The notes: a model not told the origin generated them from the letters alone. Positions 8,629 to 18,889 are shown, numbered from the stretch's first letter. The stretch: 64,000 bases of DNA from Acinetobacter venetianus RAG-1 = CIP 110063 (GCF_000368585.1 NZ_KB849559.1:82881-146880); one strand, 5' to 3'. Numbers and translations are program-made.

Positions 8629-9417
8629 TTATTTGTATTGGCGTGGGAGAAATTGCACTTCAGGGTTTTTATCCTTTTTGCGTGCAAGTCCGCTATTTTT
8701 ACCTAACAGCAGTTTAAGTTGCCACAGCTTTTCTAAGCGTAAAGCTTTCTCTGGTTGGTGTTCCATTGCATCCAGTACACGTTTCGCTGCCATAATTGCA
8801 TCTGGAGAGCGTTGAAGCATTTCTTGAGCAATCGTATTTGCTTTTGCTAATGGATCATTATCCAAATGCGTCACCAGACCAATTTCTTTAGCGTATTCAG
8901 CATCAAAGATACGTGCAGTGAGCGTAAGTTCTTTGGCTAAGTCAACACCAATAAGGCCCTTCAATGAACGAGTTAAGCCCATATCTGGCACTAAGCCCCA
9001 ACGGCTTTCCATAATCGACATTTGGGTGCTCGGTGTTGCAATCCGAATATCAGCAGCAAGCGCGAGTTGCATACCCGCACCAAAGCAATAGCCTTCGATT
9101 GCCGCAATCACTGGAATCGGCAGGTTCTGCCAAATCAAGAATGCTTTTTGGAATAAGCTTTGTCCTGGTTTGATCAGTTCCCATGCAGCAAATGCTGTAT
9201 TTTTTGGATTGTTTAAATCAGAAAGGTCAATGCCAGCACTAAAGACATTTGCTTCACCCGTTAAAATGACACAACGAATAGAACGATCTTTTTCAATTTT
9301 CTTTGCAGTCGCAACCAGTTCTTTCAGTAAAGCAAAGCTCATTGCATTACGTTTATCTGGACGATTTAAAGAGACTGTTGCGATTCCATTGTTCTTTTCA
9401 ACGCGTAAAAGTGCCAT
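8629..9417 (-). CDS. crotonase-family protein (enoyl-CoA hydratase/dienoyl-CoA isomerase-like)
   Basis: A 262-residue crotonase fold protein acting on an acyl-CoA. The oxyanion-hole regions are FSAGIDLSDL (about 59-68) and GYCFGAGMQLALAADIRIA. At the first catalytic Glu of enoyl-CoA hydratase there is Gln117. The second position keeps Glu137 (SIMESRWG), and Asp145 (VPDMG) lies eight residues later. Glu plus Asp at this spacing is the pattern of delta3,5-delta2,4-dienoyl-CoA isomerases, so isomerase rather than hydratase activity is plausible (inference). Monocistronic. Confidence 0.85.
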   Translation of the reverse strand: MALLRVEKNNGIATVSLNRPDKRNAMSFALLKELVATAKKIEKDRSIRCVILTGEANVFSAGIDLSDLNNPKNTAFAAWELIKPGQSLFQKAFLIWQNLPIPVIAAIEGYCFGAGMQLALAADIRIATPSTQMSIMESRWGLVPDMGLTRSLKGLIGVDLAKELTLTARIFDAEYAKEIGLVTHLDNDPLAKANTIAQEMLQRSPDAIMAAKRVLDAMEHQPEKALRLEKLWQLKLLLGKNSGLARKKDKNPEVQFLPRQYK

Positions 9418-9492
9418 CTGCCTTACTCTTATTGTGTTTGATGAGGCAGCATAGCATGAGTCCTAATAGCGAAACATGACACATCAGTCACA

Positions 9493-12303
9493 TTAATTTT
9501 CATTAGCATATAGAACGAGATTTGCTGCCTGTCTGACTTGTTCAATTGCAAAATTCAACTCATTAAAACGATGATTGGTTTCATTAATGAATATCTCATC
9601 TGCTTTACGGCGTTCTTTGCGTAAGGTTGAAACAAATTGCTCAAATTCACCCGCAACACGTTGCAAAGTTGGTGTTCCGACATAACGAGTAGCACCATAT
9701 AAGCGATGTAGTACATGCTCTAATTGAGGGAAGTCTTCAAGTTCGATCAGTTGTTGCATTTCAGTAAGTTCACCCTCAAAGCTGTCAACTAACATTCGTA
9801 ATAAATCTTGAGCAAGGTCTTCTTTATTTGCTGCAAGCTGGACACTTTGCTGCCAATTTAGAATTTGTGGATCAATTGATTCGATTGGGTGTTTTTGCTC
9901 TGTGGCGATGGGTTGAGCGATAAAATTATTCTTAGTCCAATGGGTAAGAATTTGAATGATCTGCTCCATTTGGATTGGTTTTGTTACATAATCATTCATG
10001 CCTACTTTTAATAGTTTTTGCTTCTCATCTGCAAGTGCATGGGCTGTAAGCGCAATAATTGGCAGTTGCATGCCTGTATCTAAAGTCGACTCTAATGAAC
10101 GTATTGCACGGGTGGTATCAATCCCAGACATAACTGGCATTTGAATATCCATAAAGACTAAGTCAAATGGCGGAAGATTTTGTTCGATACGTTCTTGAAT
10201 AATATCAATCGCTTTTTGACCGCTCAGCGCTTTGGTAGTCGCGACATTCAATTCACCTAATAACGCTTCGAGTACGATCAGGTTTGGCAGATGATCATCT
10301 ACTGCAAGGATGTGTAACCCTTGACCATTAAAGTCTTCTGGCTCTTGTTCGAAGATGGGTTGATTGCCCAACAACTGTACCAATTCACGACGGCTTAATG
10401 GTTGATACAGTGGGCGGGCACGGTATTCATTCAGCATGTTTGGCTCAAGACTCATTTGATAGCCATAAACTGCTAAATTGCCACTATAACGTTGGCGGAT
10501 TTCTTTGAGTAACGCTTCAGTATCACCACTATGGTCGACGATTAGCCAAGTGCTTTCTTGTTGATTTAGATGATTTAATCGACTAAATAAATCTAATATC
10601 GACTGCGTTTCGATATGTGAGACATGATAATTTTCTAAATACGAACGTAGTACGCTCGCAGTTGCAGGGTGAGCCAAATAAGACACCACTTGCAAATGAT
10701 CAAAATGTGGATGCTCTACAAAGTCATGCTCTTCTTCAACTTTAAATAGGGCTGTGAACCAGAAAGTTGAACCTTTATCCGTTGGCGCACGATCTTGGTT
10801 ATCCTCGAAGCCAATTTGACCATGCATTAAGTGTACAAGTTGCTTAGAAATAGCTAAGCCGAGTCCTGTTCCACCGAATTGACGAGTGACGGAAGCATCA
10901 CCTTGAGAGAAAGATTCAAATAAACGTTTGCGGTCTGTGCCACTTAGACCGATACCACTATCCTGTACGCTGAAATGTAGTAAACATTGGCCAATGTCAT
11001 CATCTTCCATACGGACACGAACAATGATTTCGCCGTCTGGTGTAAATTTGATGGCATTAGAAATAAGGTTGGTGAGAATTTGCTTAAAACGTAACGCATC
11101 GCCAATCACATGCTGAGGGATGTTTTCAGCATAGTAGAATGCCATGTTGATATGTTTCTGCGCTGCTAGAGGAGAGAGCATATCCATCACATCAAAGATG
11201 GCTTCCTCAAGATCAAAAGGTGCGGTTTCGAGTTCTAATTTTCCTGCATCAATTTTAGAAAAATCTAATACATCATTGATCAATGCCAATAGGTGAGCAG
11301 AGGATTTACGAATCGTTTGTAGATAGAGATTTTGCTCATTACTTAAATTTTGTTGACGCAATAATAAGTGAATAAAGCCATCAATACTGTTCAGTGGTGT
11401 TCTTAGTTCATGGCTGATATTGGCCAAAAATACTGATTTTGATTGGTTTGATGAAATCGCTTGGTCGCGTGCTTGACGATAAGTAATGTTCTGAACTTCT
11501 AAGGTATCTAAAGTACGGCGTAAATCTTCTTCCGTTTGTTCTGTATGTTCTTTTAATTCTAAAAAGCTAAAGTGCAGACGCTTCACGACATTGGCAATAT
11601 CTCTTTGCAGTAGGCGTAACTCACCTGTGCTATTGACGACAATGTGTTGATCTAAAGTATCTGCATTAAGGCGCTGCATTTGCATACGAATTTCATAGAG
11701 CGGTGCTAACCAGCGACGTGAGAATACATTTAAACAAAATAATAAAATAAGAAGTGTGATTAAGCCTGTCACAACTAAAGAAAGTAAAATTTTATAGCGT
11801 GCCAACTCAAGCGGTTGGTTATCTAACTCGATCATGAGCCAGACAGAGTTTGGATTGCCAATATCTAGTTTTGAACCGTAGATACTGTTGTGATTGTGTT
11901 TGATTGGCCCAAAGAAATTACTGTTGTTTGGAAAGCTTGGCCAGAAGCGGTTATTTTGATAACCAACACTGAGATAAGTTTGACCTTTGTTGTCGATTAA
12001 AACCGCACGTTGCAGATTCTTCTCATCAAACATTTTTTGCAGAATGTTTTGCGCACGATCATATTGATCCGGGCGTTCTTGCACGAGTCGGAGTAAATCA
12101 ATTGCCGTTTGGTGATAGCGCGCTAAAATTGCTGAAGCATCAGAACGTTGCTGTTGTTTTGCTGCATTTGTTGTTTCAGATAAAACCCAAAGTGTCCCCA
12201 CGCTGGTCAAAATAGCAATCGGCACTAAAATAAGTGCAATCAGTTGTCCGTAAGCATGATTGAGCCGTAATCGTTTCGATAAAGTTTTATTGAAATTGGA
12301 CAT
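9493..12303 (-). CDS. gacS: hybrid sensor histidine kinase GacS/BarA
   Basis: An unorthodox tripartite sensor kinase of 936 residues, phosphorylating GacA in the Gac regulatory pathway. Order: first membrane helix about 19-40, periplasmic sensor to about 170, second helix about 172-195, HAMP, HisKA with SHELRTPLNSIDGF near residue 297, ATPase domain (N-box NLISNAIKF, G-boxes DSGIGLS and GGTGLGLAIS), a degenerate receiver-like segment, a true receiver (AVDDHLPN, phosphoacceptor in VFMDIQMPVMSG, ALTAHA), and a C-terminal Hpt domain with the phospho-His in VLHRLYGATRYVG. The ATG at 12303 is preferred to a TTG at 12330. Divergent from cysM, as in related genomes. Confidence 0.93.
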   Translation of the reverse strand: MSNFNKTLSKRLRLNHAYGQLIALILVPIAILTSVGTLWVLSETTNAAKQQQRSDASAILARYHQTAIDLLRLVQERPDQYDRAQNILQKMFDEKNLQRAVLIDNKGQTYLSVGYQNNRFWPSFPNNSNFFGPIKHNHNSIYGSKLDIGNPNSVWLMIELDNQPLELARYKILLSLVVTGLITLLILLFCLNVFSRRWLAPLYEIRMQMQRLNADTLDQHIVVNSTGELRLLQRDIANVVKRLHFSFLELKEHTEQTEEDLRRTLDTLEVQNITYRQARDQAISSNQSKSVFLANISHELRTPLNSIDGFIHLLLRQQNLSNEQNLYLQTIRKSSAHLLALINDVLDFSKIDAGKLELETAPFDLEEAIFDVMDMLSPLAAQKHINMAFYYAENIPQHVIGDALRFKQILTNLISNAIKFTPDGEIIVRVRMEDDDIGQCLLHFSVQDSGIGLSGTDRKRLFESFSQGDASVTRQFGGTGLGLAISKQLVHLMHGQIGFEDNQDRAPTDKGSTFWFTALFKVEEEHDFVEHPHFDHLQVVSYLAHPATASVLRSYLENYHVSHIETQSILDLFSRLNHLNQQESTWLIVDHSGDTEALLKEIRQRYSGNLAVYGYQMSLEPNMLNEYRARPLYQPLSRRELVQLLGNQPIFEQEPEDFNGQGLHILAVDDHLPNLIVLEALLGELNVATTKALSGQKAIDIIQERIEQNLPPFDLVFMDIQMPVMSGIDTTRAIRSLESTLDTGMQLPIIALTAHALADEKQKLLKVGMNDYVTKPIQMEQIIQILTHWTKNNFIAQPIATEQKHPIESIDPQILNWQQSVQLAANKEDLAQDLLRMLVDSFEGELTEMQQLIELEDFPQLEHVLHRLYGATRYVGTPTLQRVAGEFEQFVSTLRKERRKADEIFINETNHRFNELNFAIEQVRQAANLVLYANEN

Positions 12304-12450
12304 AGTGCGGTCAGATTTATCATTCTGCAAAACATCTTAGCACGCTTTAATAACAGCGAGGCATTAGCAGCCAATAAAAAGCATATTGAAAAGGTGCAGT
12401 ATTTCCGTTTTTTTCATACAATAGACGCCACCTTAATATCGGTGTCGATC

Positions 12451-13374
12451 ATGACGAATACGCAAACTGATTTTCTAGCAGACGAATTTTTACTCGACTA
12501 TTATGTTGGTAAAAGCCCACTGGTGCGTTTACAGCGTTTAGCAAGTCATACAAGCGCAACGGTATTAGCAAAATTAGAAGGCAATAACCCTGCTGGTTCC
12601 GTGAAAGATCGTCCAGCGTATAACATGATTATTCAAGCCGAAAAGCGTGGTCAAATTCAGCCCGGTGATACCTTGATTGAAGCAACCAGTGGTAATACAG
12701 GGATTGCACTCGCTATGGTCGCAGCGATGCGTGGCTATAAAATGAAATTGATTATGCCAAATAATATGAGTCAAGAGCGTAAAGACGCAATGTTGGCTTA
12801 TGGCGCAGAATTAATAGAAGTGACGCAGCAACAAGGTATGGAAGGTGCGCGTGACCTTGCCATGCAAATGCAAGCAGAAGGCAAAGGATATGTGCTCAAT
12901 CAGTTTGGTAATCCAGACAATGTAGAAGCTCATTATCTGACTACAGGTCCTGAAATTTGGAAACAAACAGGCGGAAAGATTACCCATTTTGTGAGTTCAA
13001 TGGGAACTACGGGCACAATCATGGGTGTTTCCAAATACTTAAAAGAACAAAATCCAGAGATTCAGATTGTTGGTTTGCAACCTTCAGATGGTTCAAGTAT
13101 TGCTGGTATTCGCCGTTGGCCTGAAGAATATTTACCAACGATTTTTGATCGCAGCCGTGTCGATCGTATTATTGATATTCCGCAAATTGAAGCTGAACGT
13201 ACTATGCGTCAACTGGCGCGTAAAGAAGGCATTAGCGCAGGTACTTCTTCTGGTGGCGCGGTTTGGGCTTCATTGCGTATTGCGGAAGAAAATCCTGATG
13301 CGGTCATTGTTTGTATCATTTGTGATCGTGGTGATCGTTATCTATCAACGGGATTATTCTCCGTACAAGATTAG
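12451..13374 (+). CDS. cysM: cysteine synthase B (O-acetylserine sulfhydrylase)
   Basis: PLP enzyme of cysteine biosynthesis, 307 residues. The PLP lysine is Lys52 in NNPAGSVKDRPA; the substrate loop EATSGNTG and the phosphate-binding GTSSGG near the C-terminus are present. The CysM type is supported by the RRWPEEYLP segment and by the gacS-cysM neighbourhood. The reading frame stays open to 12394, but the ATG at 12451 (MTNTQTDF) matches the family N-terminus and is chosen. Confidence 0.94.
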   Translation: MTNTQTDFLADEFLLDYYVGKSPLVRLQRLASHTSATVLAKLEGNNPAGSVKDRPAYNMIIQAEKRGQIQPGDTLIEATSGNTGIALAMVAAMRGYKMKLIMPNNMSQERKDAMLAYGAELIEVTQQQGMEGARDLAMQMQAEGKGYVLNQFGNPDNVEAHYLTTGPEIWKQTGGKITHFVSSMGTTGTIMGVSKYLKEQNPEIQIVGLQPSDGSSIAGIRRWPEEYLPTIFDRSRVDRIIDIPQIEAERTMRQLARKEGISAGTSSGGAVWASLRIAEENPDAVIVCIICDRGDRYLSTGLFSVQD

Positions 13375-13480
13375 AATCTCCCTTGTGGAGCTATATCTCT
13401 CCTCATCTCGTTAATAAAGAGAAAAAGAGGGAGCTGCTTCCTTTTGTAAGGGGGCTTGGGTAGCAATGCTACTCAGAAGT
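13375..13480. repeat. possible decayed intergenic repeat
   Basis: The 125-nt gap between cysM and the exonuclease gene has purine/pyrimidine-biased, partly complementary blocks (CTCCC, CTCTCCTC, then GAGGGAG and AAGGGGG) and a small hairpin GTAGC-AAT-GCTAC. This composition differs from the flanking genes and resembles a degenerate copy of a dispersed palindromic element. Repeat status cannot be shown from a single copy. Confidence 0.3.
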
Positions 13481-13499
13481 GATTTAATGAGATTTTAAT

Positions 13500-14321
13500 A
13501 TGAGCTTACGGTTTCCAATTTTAGTTTTTGATATTGAAACGCTAACTGATTTAAAAGCTGGCGCTCATTTATATCATCTTGATTTACCTGAAGCTGATGT
13601 TGAACAAGCGCTGACTAAAATTCGTCGCCAAGAATCTGGGATGGATTTTCAGCGTCTTCCATTACATGAGATCGTTTGTATCTCAGGTTTATGGATCGAT
13701 GAAAAAGGATTTAGATTATTCTCTTTTAGCCAAGAGCAAAATTCTGAAGCTGAAATGCTGGCAAAGTTCTTGTCTATTTTTGATAAGAAGCAGCCAACGC
13801 TCGTCAGTTGGAACGGTTCACAATTTGATTTGCCTGTGATTCTATTTAGAGCGATGTATCACGGTCTGTCAGCACCGAGTCTTTTTGACCAAGGTGAAAT
13901 TGATAACCAGAAGCGCTTCAATAACTATCAAAATCGTTATCATCATCGTCATGTTGACTTGATGGATGTGATGGCAATGTTTAATGGCCGTAATTTCCAA
14001 AAATTAGATGATATTGCTTGTCTTCTGGGCTTTCCGGGTAAGCGTGGTGAATCGGGTTATCATGTGCCTGAATATGTACGAACTGAACAATGGTTAAAAT
14101 TAACGAGCTATTGTGAGGGTGATGTGCTTAATACATGGTTGGTTTACTTACGTTGGTTATTACTGAAAGGTCAACTGAATCAACAAGATCATCAACAGCT
14201 TATGCAAGCAACGATTGATTATTTACAAACTCAAACGCAACAATCAGATTTTTTACAGGTATGGCAACAAACATCGCAATATACTGTATTCACCGCTCAA
14301 ACTTTTGCGCCCCAAATTTAG
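13500..14321 (+). CDS. PolB-type 3'-5' exonuclease family protein
   Basis: A 273-residue DEDD-superfamily nuclease resembling the exonuclease domain of family B DNA polymerases. ExoI is FDIETLTDL (acidic residues at about 10 and 12). ExoII is SWNGSQFDLPVI. The third site is in YCEGDVLNTWLVYLRW, where the Asp with a following Tyr four residues on suggests the DEDDy type. No polymerase domain is attached. It has an ATG start and lies 9 nt upstream of rlmD, so the two are probably co-transcribed. Role in DNA repair or nucleic-acid processing is inferred. Confidence 0.84.
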   Translation: MSLRFPILVFDIETLTDLKAGAHLYHLDLPEADVEQALTKIRRQESGMDFQRLPLHEIVCISGLWIDEKGFRLFSFSQEQNSEAEMLAKFLSIFDKKQPTLVSWNGSQFDLPVILFRAMYHGLSAPSLFDQGEIDNQKRFNNYQNRYHHRHVDLMDVMAMFNGRNFQKLDDIACLLGFPGKRGESGYHVPEYVRTEQWLKLTSYCEGDVLNTWLVYLRWLLLKGQLNQQDHQQLMQATIDYLQTQTQQSDFLQVWQQTSQYTVFTAQTFAPQI

Positions 14322-14330
14322 GTTCATCTT

Positions 14331-15740
14331 TTGAAACATAAAGCGAAACATCGACCAGTCCAAAATCCTATTTATACCTTTCAGATTGAAGCCTTTTCGC
14401 ATGAGGGGCGAGGGATTGCGCATTATGGTACGCATCCTGATCATCCTAAAGAAAAGCATGGTAAGAAAGTTTTCATTCGCTATGCTTTAGTCGGTGAGAC
14501 GGTTCAGGCGAAAGTAACACATCAGACCAGTCGACTTGAAGAAGCTGAGATGGTGAAATTAGAAAGTGAACCAGCTGTCTCACGGATTGACCCAATTTGT
14601 CAGCATTTTGGGACTTGTGGTGGTTGTAGTTTGCAACATATAGATCCAACTGAGCAGATTCGTTTAAAGCAAAATGTTTTGCAGTCGCATTTGCAGCATT
14701 TTGCAGGTTTGCAACCTGAACACTGGTTAGAGCCTATTCGCGCAACTAAAACAGACTATCGTCGTCGTGCAAGAATTGGTGTTCGTTATATCGCGAAACA
14801 GAATCGATTGGTGATGGGTTTTCGTGAACATCACAGTAATCATTTAACTGCAATTCAACAGTGTAAAGTACTTGATCAAACTTTGTCTGATGCGTTGCCA
14901 GAGTTGCGAAAATTACTCGAAAGTCTAACAGGCAAAGCGCATATTGGTCATATAGAATTAGCCATGGGCGATCATGAGGTTGCGTTATTAATTCGTCACT
15001 TAGATGAATTAAATGTGTCGGATGTCAACCAATTGCGTCAATTTTCGTTACTCAGAGGGTGGCAGTTATACTTTCAACCGAAAGGTATAGAGAGTTTACA
15101 TCGCGTTGATGATTCTCAGGCTGAGATGCGTTTGCACTACAGTTTGGACGATTTTGCAGTCAAATTTGCGTTCTCTCCACTCGATTTTACTCAGGTAAAT
15201 AGTGAAGTAAATGCAAGAATGGTTCATTTGGCATGTGAATTGCTTAATTTACAAGAAGGTGAAAGGGTTCTTGATCTATTTTGTGGATTAGGTAATTTTT
15301 CTTTACCTTTAGCACGTTGTGTTGGTGAGACTGGTCAAGTCGTTGGTGTTGAGGCGAGTGATGAGATGGTACATAGAGCAACTGAGAATGCGAAAGCAAA
15401 CCAGTACACTCAAGCCGTGTTCTTTTCACAAGATTTAACAAAAGACTTTTCGCATCATTCTTGGGCGAAGCAAGGATTTGATGCATTATTAATTGATCCT
15501 CCACGATCAGGTGCTTTTGAGGTTATGCAATATGTACCGAATTTTGGAGCGAAAAGAATCGTTTATGTTTCATGTAACCCATCTACACTGGCAAGGGATG
15601 CAGGTGTACTGGCACAATATGGCTATCAGCTCAAAAAAGCCGCAGTGATGGACATGTTTACGCATACTGAACATGTTGAATCAATTGCCTTATTTGAAAA
15701 AAATGAGCAGCTTGAAAAGATCGAAGAGATAAACGATTAG
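14331..15740 (+). CDS. rlmD: 23S rRNA (uracil-1939-C5)-methyltransferase RlmD
   Basis: A 469-residue SAM- and Fe-S-dependent rRNA methyltransferase (formerly RumA). It has an N-terminal TRAM domain; an iron-sulfur cluster signature [10 protein letters not shown] with a further Cys in QQCKVLD; SAM motif [21 protein letters not shown]; and catalytic Cys in [13 protein letters not shown]. The start is a TTG at 14331 (MKHKAKHRP) 9 nt after the exonuclease stop; no ATG lies between, so the TTG start is likely. relA follows after 31 nt. Confidence 0.94.
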   Translation: MKHKAKHRPVQNPIYTFQIEAFSHEGRGIAHYGTHPDHPKEKHGKKVFIRYALVGETVQAKVTHQTSRLEEAEMVKLESEPAVSRIDPICQHFGTCGGCSLQHIDPTEQIRLKQNVLQSHLQHFAGLQPEHWLEPIRATKTDYRRRARIGVRYIAKQNRLVMGFREHHSNHLTAIQQCKVLDQTLSDALPELRKLLESLTGKAHIGHIELAMGDHEVALLIRHLDELNVSDVNQLRQFSLLRGWQLYFQPKGIESLHRVDDSQAEMRLHYSLDDFAVKFAFSPLDFTQVNSEVNARMVHLACELLNLQEGERVLDLFCGLGNFSLPLARCVGETGQVVGVEASDEMVHRATENAKANQYTQAVFFSQDLTKDFSHHSWAKQGFDALLIDPPRSGAFEVMQYVPNFGAKRIVYVSCNPSTLARDAGVLAQYGYQLKKAAVMDMFTHTEHVESIALFEKNEQLEKIEEIND

Positions 15741-15771
15741 AAAATGAGTTACATATCCAGAGGAGAATGGT

Positions 15772-18078
15772 ATGGTCACAGTACGTGAGCAGTTACCTGG
15801 ACCGCTCCATGAGTTGTCCGAGGAAACGACTGTAGAACATGCCGCTGAAGCGCAAAGTGGTCTAGTGTCTTGGCTAGATCGAGTGCGTGATATCTTGGAA
15901 GGGGCAGAGCTAAAACAGCTTGAAAAAGTTGCACAGCTCACCTTGGAAAGAGAGTTGGAGTCCACGGTTAATCATCGTACCAATACCTTTAGTACAGGGA
16001 TTGGTATGGCAGATATTTTGGCGCATTTACACGTCGATGAAGACACATTGTCAGCGGCAGTGTTATATCGTAGTGTGCGTGAAGGGTTCATTACTTTAGA
16101 GGATATTCAAGCGCATTTTGGCGAGCAAGTTTTAAGCCTTGTAAAAGGTACGCTTGCGATGGGTAAACTGTCTGAGTTAATTGAAAAGAACAAACGATTA
16201 GAAGATCATTTCAATAATAATCAACGAGAGCATTTAAGCGGCATTTATAAAATGCTGATTTCGGTCACAGAAGATGTACGCGTTGTTTTAATCAAATTGG
16301 CAGAACGAACCTATGCACTGCGTGAACTTGCAACAGCAAGTAAAGAACGTCAAGAGCGTGTTGCGCGTGAAATTCTGACCATCTACTCGCCACTGGCGCA
16401 TCGATTAGGCATTGCACAACTTAAGTGGGAGCTTGAAGATCTTGCATTCCGCTATTTAGCGCCTGAACGTTATAAAGAAATTGCATCATTACTTAATGAA
16501 AAGCGTTTAGAGCGTGAGCAATATATCCAGTTTGTGATTGATAAGCTTAAAAATGAATTAAGTGAAAATGACATCCAATCTGAAATAACAGGACGAGTGA
16601 AGCACATTTATTCGATTTATCGAAAAATGAAAAGCAAGAATCTGAGCTTTGATCAGCTCTATGATATTCGTGCGGTTCGCGTGCTCGTAAAAAACGTACC
16701 TGATTGTTATCATGCTTTGGGCATCGTGCACCAAATCTGGCGTCATATTCCGAACCAGTTTGATGATTATGTCACCAATCCAAAAGCCAATGGCTATCGT
16801 TCATTGCATACGGCTGTAATTGCTGAAAATAAATCTTTGGAAGTACAAATCCGTACTTTTGAGATGCACGATGAGGCTGAGCTTGGCGTTTGCTCTCACT
16901 TTAATTATAAAGAAGGTGAGAAAAATACAGACCATTCATTTAACCATCGTTTGCATTCTTTACGTGCAGTTCTTGAACATTATCAAGAACGCACAGAGAC
17001 GACGCCACATGCTGAAGATGAAGAGTCAAATGGTATAGATCAGATTCAAGATTTTGAAAATTTTGAAAAGATTTATGTGTTCAGCCGTGATGGTGACATC
17101 AAAGAATTACCACGCGGTTCGACAGTTCTTGATTTTGCCTATCATGTGCATACAGAAGTGGGTAATAAGTGTTACGCTGCGCGTGTCAACCAACGTTATG
17201 TACCATTAACCTATACGCTTAAAACAGGTGAGCAGGTTGAGATTTTAACCAAGAAAGATCGCGAGCCAAATCGTGATTGGTTGGTAAATTCTTTAGGTTA
17301 TATTAAAACAGCCCGTGCACGTGACAAGCTACGTCATTGGTTCAGACAACAAGATCGCAGTAAGAATATAGAAGTTGGGCGTGAGCTGTTAAACAAAGAA
17401 CTTGCTCGTTTAGCGATTCACCCAAAAAGTATTGATCTAAAAGATTATTGCTCACATTTTAATTTTAAATCTGGCGATGATATTTTAGTTGCGTTGGTCA
17501 GTGGTGATATCAGTCTGCATGCGTTGATTAATCAAGTTAATCGTCAGATGCATTTGGATCAAGATGAGCCAGAACTTGTTTTAAAACCTGCGTTAAATCC
17601 TCGTGCTAGTCATACGTTATCTGCGCATGGCATCTTAATTGATGGTTTGGATAACGTTGAACTGCATATTGCTCAGTGTTGTCAGCCAGTACATGGTGAG
17701 TCGATTGGTGGTTATATTACGTTGAATCGTGGTGTAAGCATTCATAAAGTTGCTTGTCCTGATTATATTCGTATGACGACACAAGAACCTGAGCGAGCTG
17801 TTGAAGCGGATTGGGAAATGCAGCCAACGCGTGGTCAGAGTGTACAAATCGTGGTTGAAGCATATGATCGTCGCGGCTTACTCAAAGACTTAACGCAAGT
17901 GATCTTCTCCGATCAAATTAATATCCGTCAGGTCAATACCATTTCTGAAGCAGATGGGATTGCCAATATGAAATTGTTGATCGAAGTGAAAGGCTTGGCT
18001 CAATTATCTCGCTTGCTTGCTCGTTTAGAACAGCAACCCGGAATTATTAGCGCAAGACGCTTGGTTCAGGGAAGTTAA
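15772..18078 (+). CDS. relA: GTP pyrophosphokinase RelA
   Basis: Makes (p)ppGpp on stalled ribosomes in the stringent response. The 768 residues carry a degenerate HD hydrolase domain, where the usual HD pair is replaced (VLYRSVREG), an intact synthetase domain (YDIRAVRVLV; FDDYVTNPKANGYRSLHT), TGS (VFSRDGDIKELPRGSTVLDFAY), a zinc-finger region with the Cys pair in HIAQCCQPVHGE, and a C-terminal ACT domain. Loss of the HD motif and the acidic FDDY, in place of the RFKD of bifunctional enzymes, mark monofunctional RelA rather than SpoT. It follows rlmD and ends at a strong terminator. Confidence 0.94.
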   Translation: MVTVREQLPGPLHELSEETTVEHAAEAQSGLVSWLDRVRDILEGAELKQLEKVAQLTLERELESTVNHRTNTFSTGIGMADILAHLHVDEDTLSAAVLYRSVREGFITLEDIQAHFGEQVLSLVKGTLAMGKLSELIEKNKRLEDHFNNNQREHLSGIYKMLISVTEDVRVVLIKLAERTYALRELATASKERQERVAREILTIYSPLAHRLGIAQLKWELEDLAFRYLAPERYKEIASLLNEKRLEREQYIQFVIDKLKNELSENDIQSEITGRVKHIYSIYRKMKSKNLSFDQLYDIRAVRVLVKNVPDCYHALGIVHQIWRHIPNQFDDYVTNPKANGYRSLHTAVIAENKSLEVQIRTFEMHDEAELGVCSHFNYKEGEKNTDHSFNHRLHSLRAVLEHYQERTETTPHAEDEESNGIDQIQDFENFEKIYVFSRDGDIKELPRGSTVLDFAYHVHTEVGNKCYAARVNQRYVPLTYTLKTGEQVEILTKKDREPNRDWLVNSLGYIKTARARDKLRHWFRQQDRSKNIEVGRELLNKELARLAIHPKSIDLKDYCSHFNFKSGDDILVALVSGDISLHALINQVNRQMHLDQDEPELVLKPALNPRASHTLSAHGILIDGLDNVELHIAQCCQPVHGESIGGYITLNRGVSIHKVACPDYIRMTTQEPERAVEADWEMQPTRGQSVQIVVEAYDRRGLLKDLTQVIFSDQINIRQVNTISEADGIANMKLLIEVKGLAQLSRLLARLEQQPGIISARRLVQGS

Positions 18079-18084
18079 CAAAAA

Positions 18085-18112
18085 AGCTGCATGTAAATGC
18101 AGCTTTTTTTTA
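18085..18112 (+). terminator. relA terminator
   Basis: AGCTGCAT (18085-18092), a GTAA loop and ATGCAGCT (18097-18104), then T8. An A-run on the left also makes it usable from the minus strand by the convergent dehydrogenase, although that gene's stop lies inside the T-run. Confidence 0.9.
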
Positions 18113-18889
18113 TTAAGAACGTTTCGATAAGAAAATATTGGTGAGTCGATTTAAGAACTGTGGACTAATACTCGACAATTGATACATCAGCTTAGTTTTG
18201 ATACCTACAGGGGTATGTGTAGGAATCAGGGCATGATCTTTTTGTTGTGCCAAATGCAGCACCTGCTTCGCCACATCGGCAGGGGTTAAATCCACACCAA
18301 TATTTTGAATGCTCCCTGCATCCATATTTTTCACCATATTGGTTTGCACAAATAAAGGCATAACATCGAGTACACGAATATGATGTTTTTGCCATTCCAC
18401 ATCAAGGGCTTCGGTTAAACCACGCACTGCAAACTTGCTTGCGGAATAAGAAGCCAAATCTGCTTGGCCATAAATAGCAGAAGCTGAGGAGAGGTTGATT
18501 ACTCGTGCAAAACTAGCTTCTTTCAGATGAGCTAAAGCTGTATGACAACCATTTAAAACACCTTTGATATTAATATCTACTGTGCGGTGATGAGATTGGA
18601 TCGTCGTATTTTCAAATGGCCCTGAATATAAAATTCCTGCATTATTCACTAAAATATTGAGTTCACCAGCCCAGTTTTTAAACTCCTGAAGTGCAATCTG
18701 CCACTGGCGATAATTACTGACATCAAGATAACCTGCCTTTGCATCTGTACCGAGTTCTGCTGCTAAGGCTTGGGCTTGTTCCTCATTAATGTCATAGATT
18801 CCTACTTTATAGCCATTTTTGTGAAATAAACGCGCGATTTCAGCACCAATTCCTTGTGCAGCCCCACTAATAAAAACACTATGTTGCAT
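18113..18889 (-). CDS. short-chain dehydrogenase/reductase
   Basis: A 258-residue classical SDR: cofactor motif SGAAQGIG at 8-15, NNAG at 82-85, catalytic Ser135, Tyr148 and Lys152 (YSASK). Asp after the second strand (IYDINEEQ) suggests NAD(H) preference. The C-terminal PTHTPVGIKTKLMYQLSSISP segment is hydrophobic/basic. Substrate unknown. It is convergent with relA and sits in a neighbourhood otherwise devoted to nucleotide metabolism. Confidence 0.86.
   Translation of the reverse strand: MQHSVFISGAAQGIGAEIARLFHKNGYKVGIYDINEEQAQALAAELGTDAKAGYLDVSNYRQWQIALQEFKNWAGELNILVNNAGILYSGPFENTTIQSHHRTVDINIKGVLNGCHTALAHLKEASFARVINLSSASAIYGQADLASYSASKFAVRGLTEALDVEWQKHHIRVLDVMPLFVQTNMVKNMDAGSIQNIGVDLTPADVAKQVLHLAQQKDHALIPTHTPVGIKTKLMYQLSSISPQFLNRLTNIFLSKRS

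Noticed and set aside
12394..12450. Upstream ATG for cysM
   Set aside because: The extra 19 residues (QYFRFFHTIDATLIS...) do not resemble cysteine synthase and the ATG at 12451 gives the family length.
13067..13414. 115-residue ORF overlapping the end of cysM
   Set aside because: Out-of-frame shadow of cysM with no ribosome site or recognisable domain.
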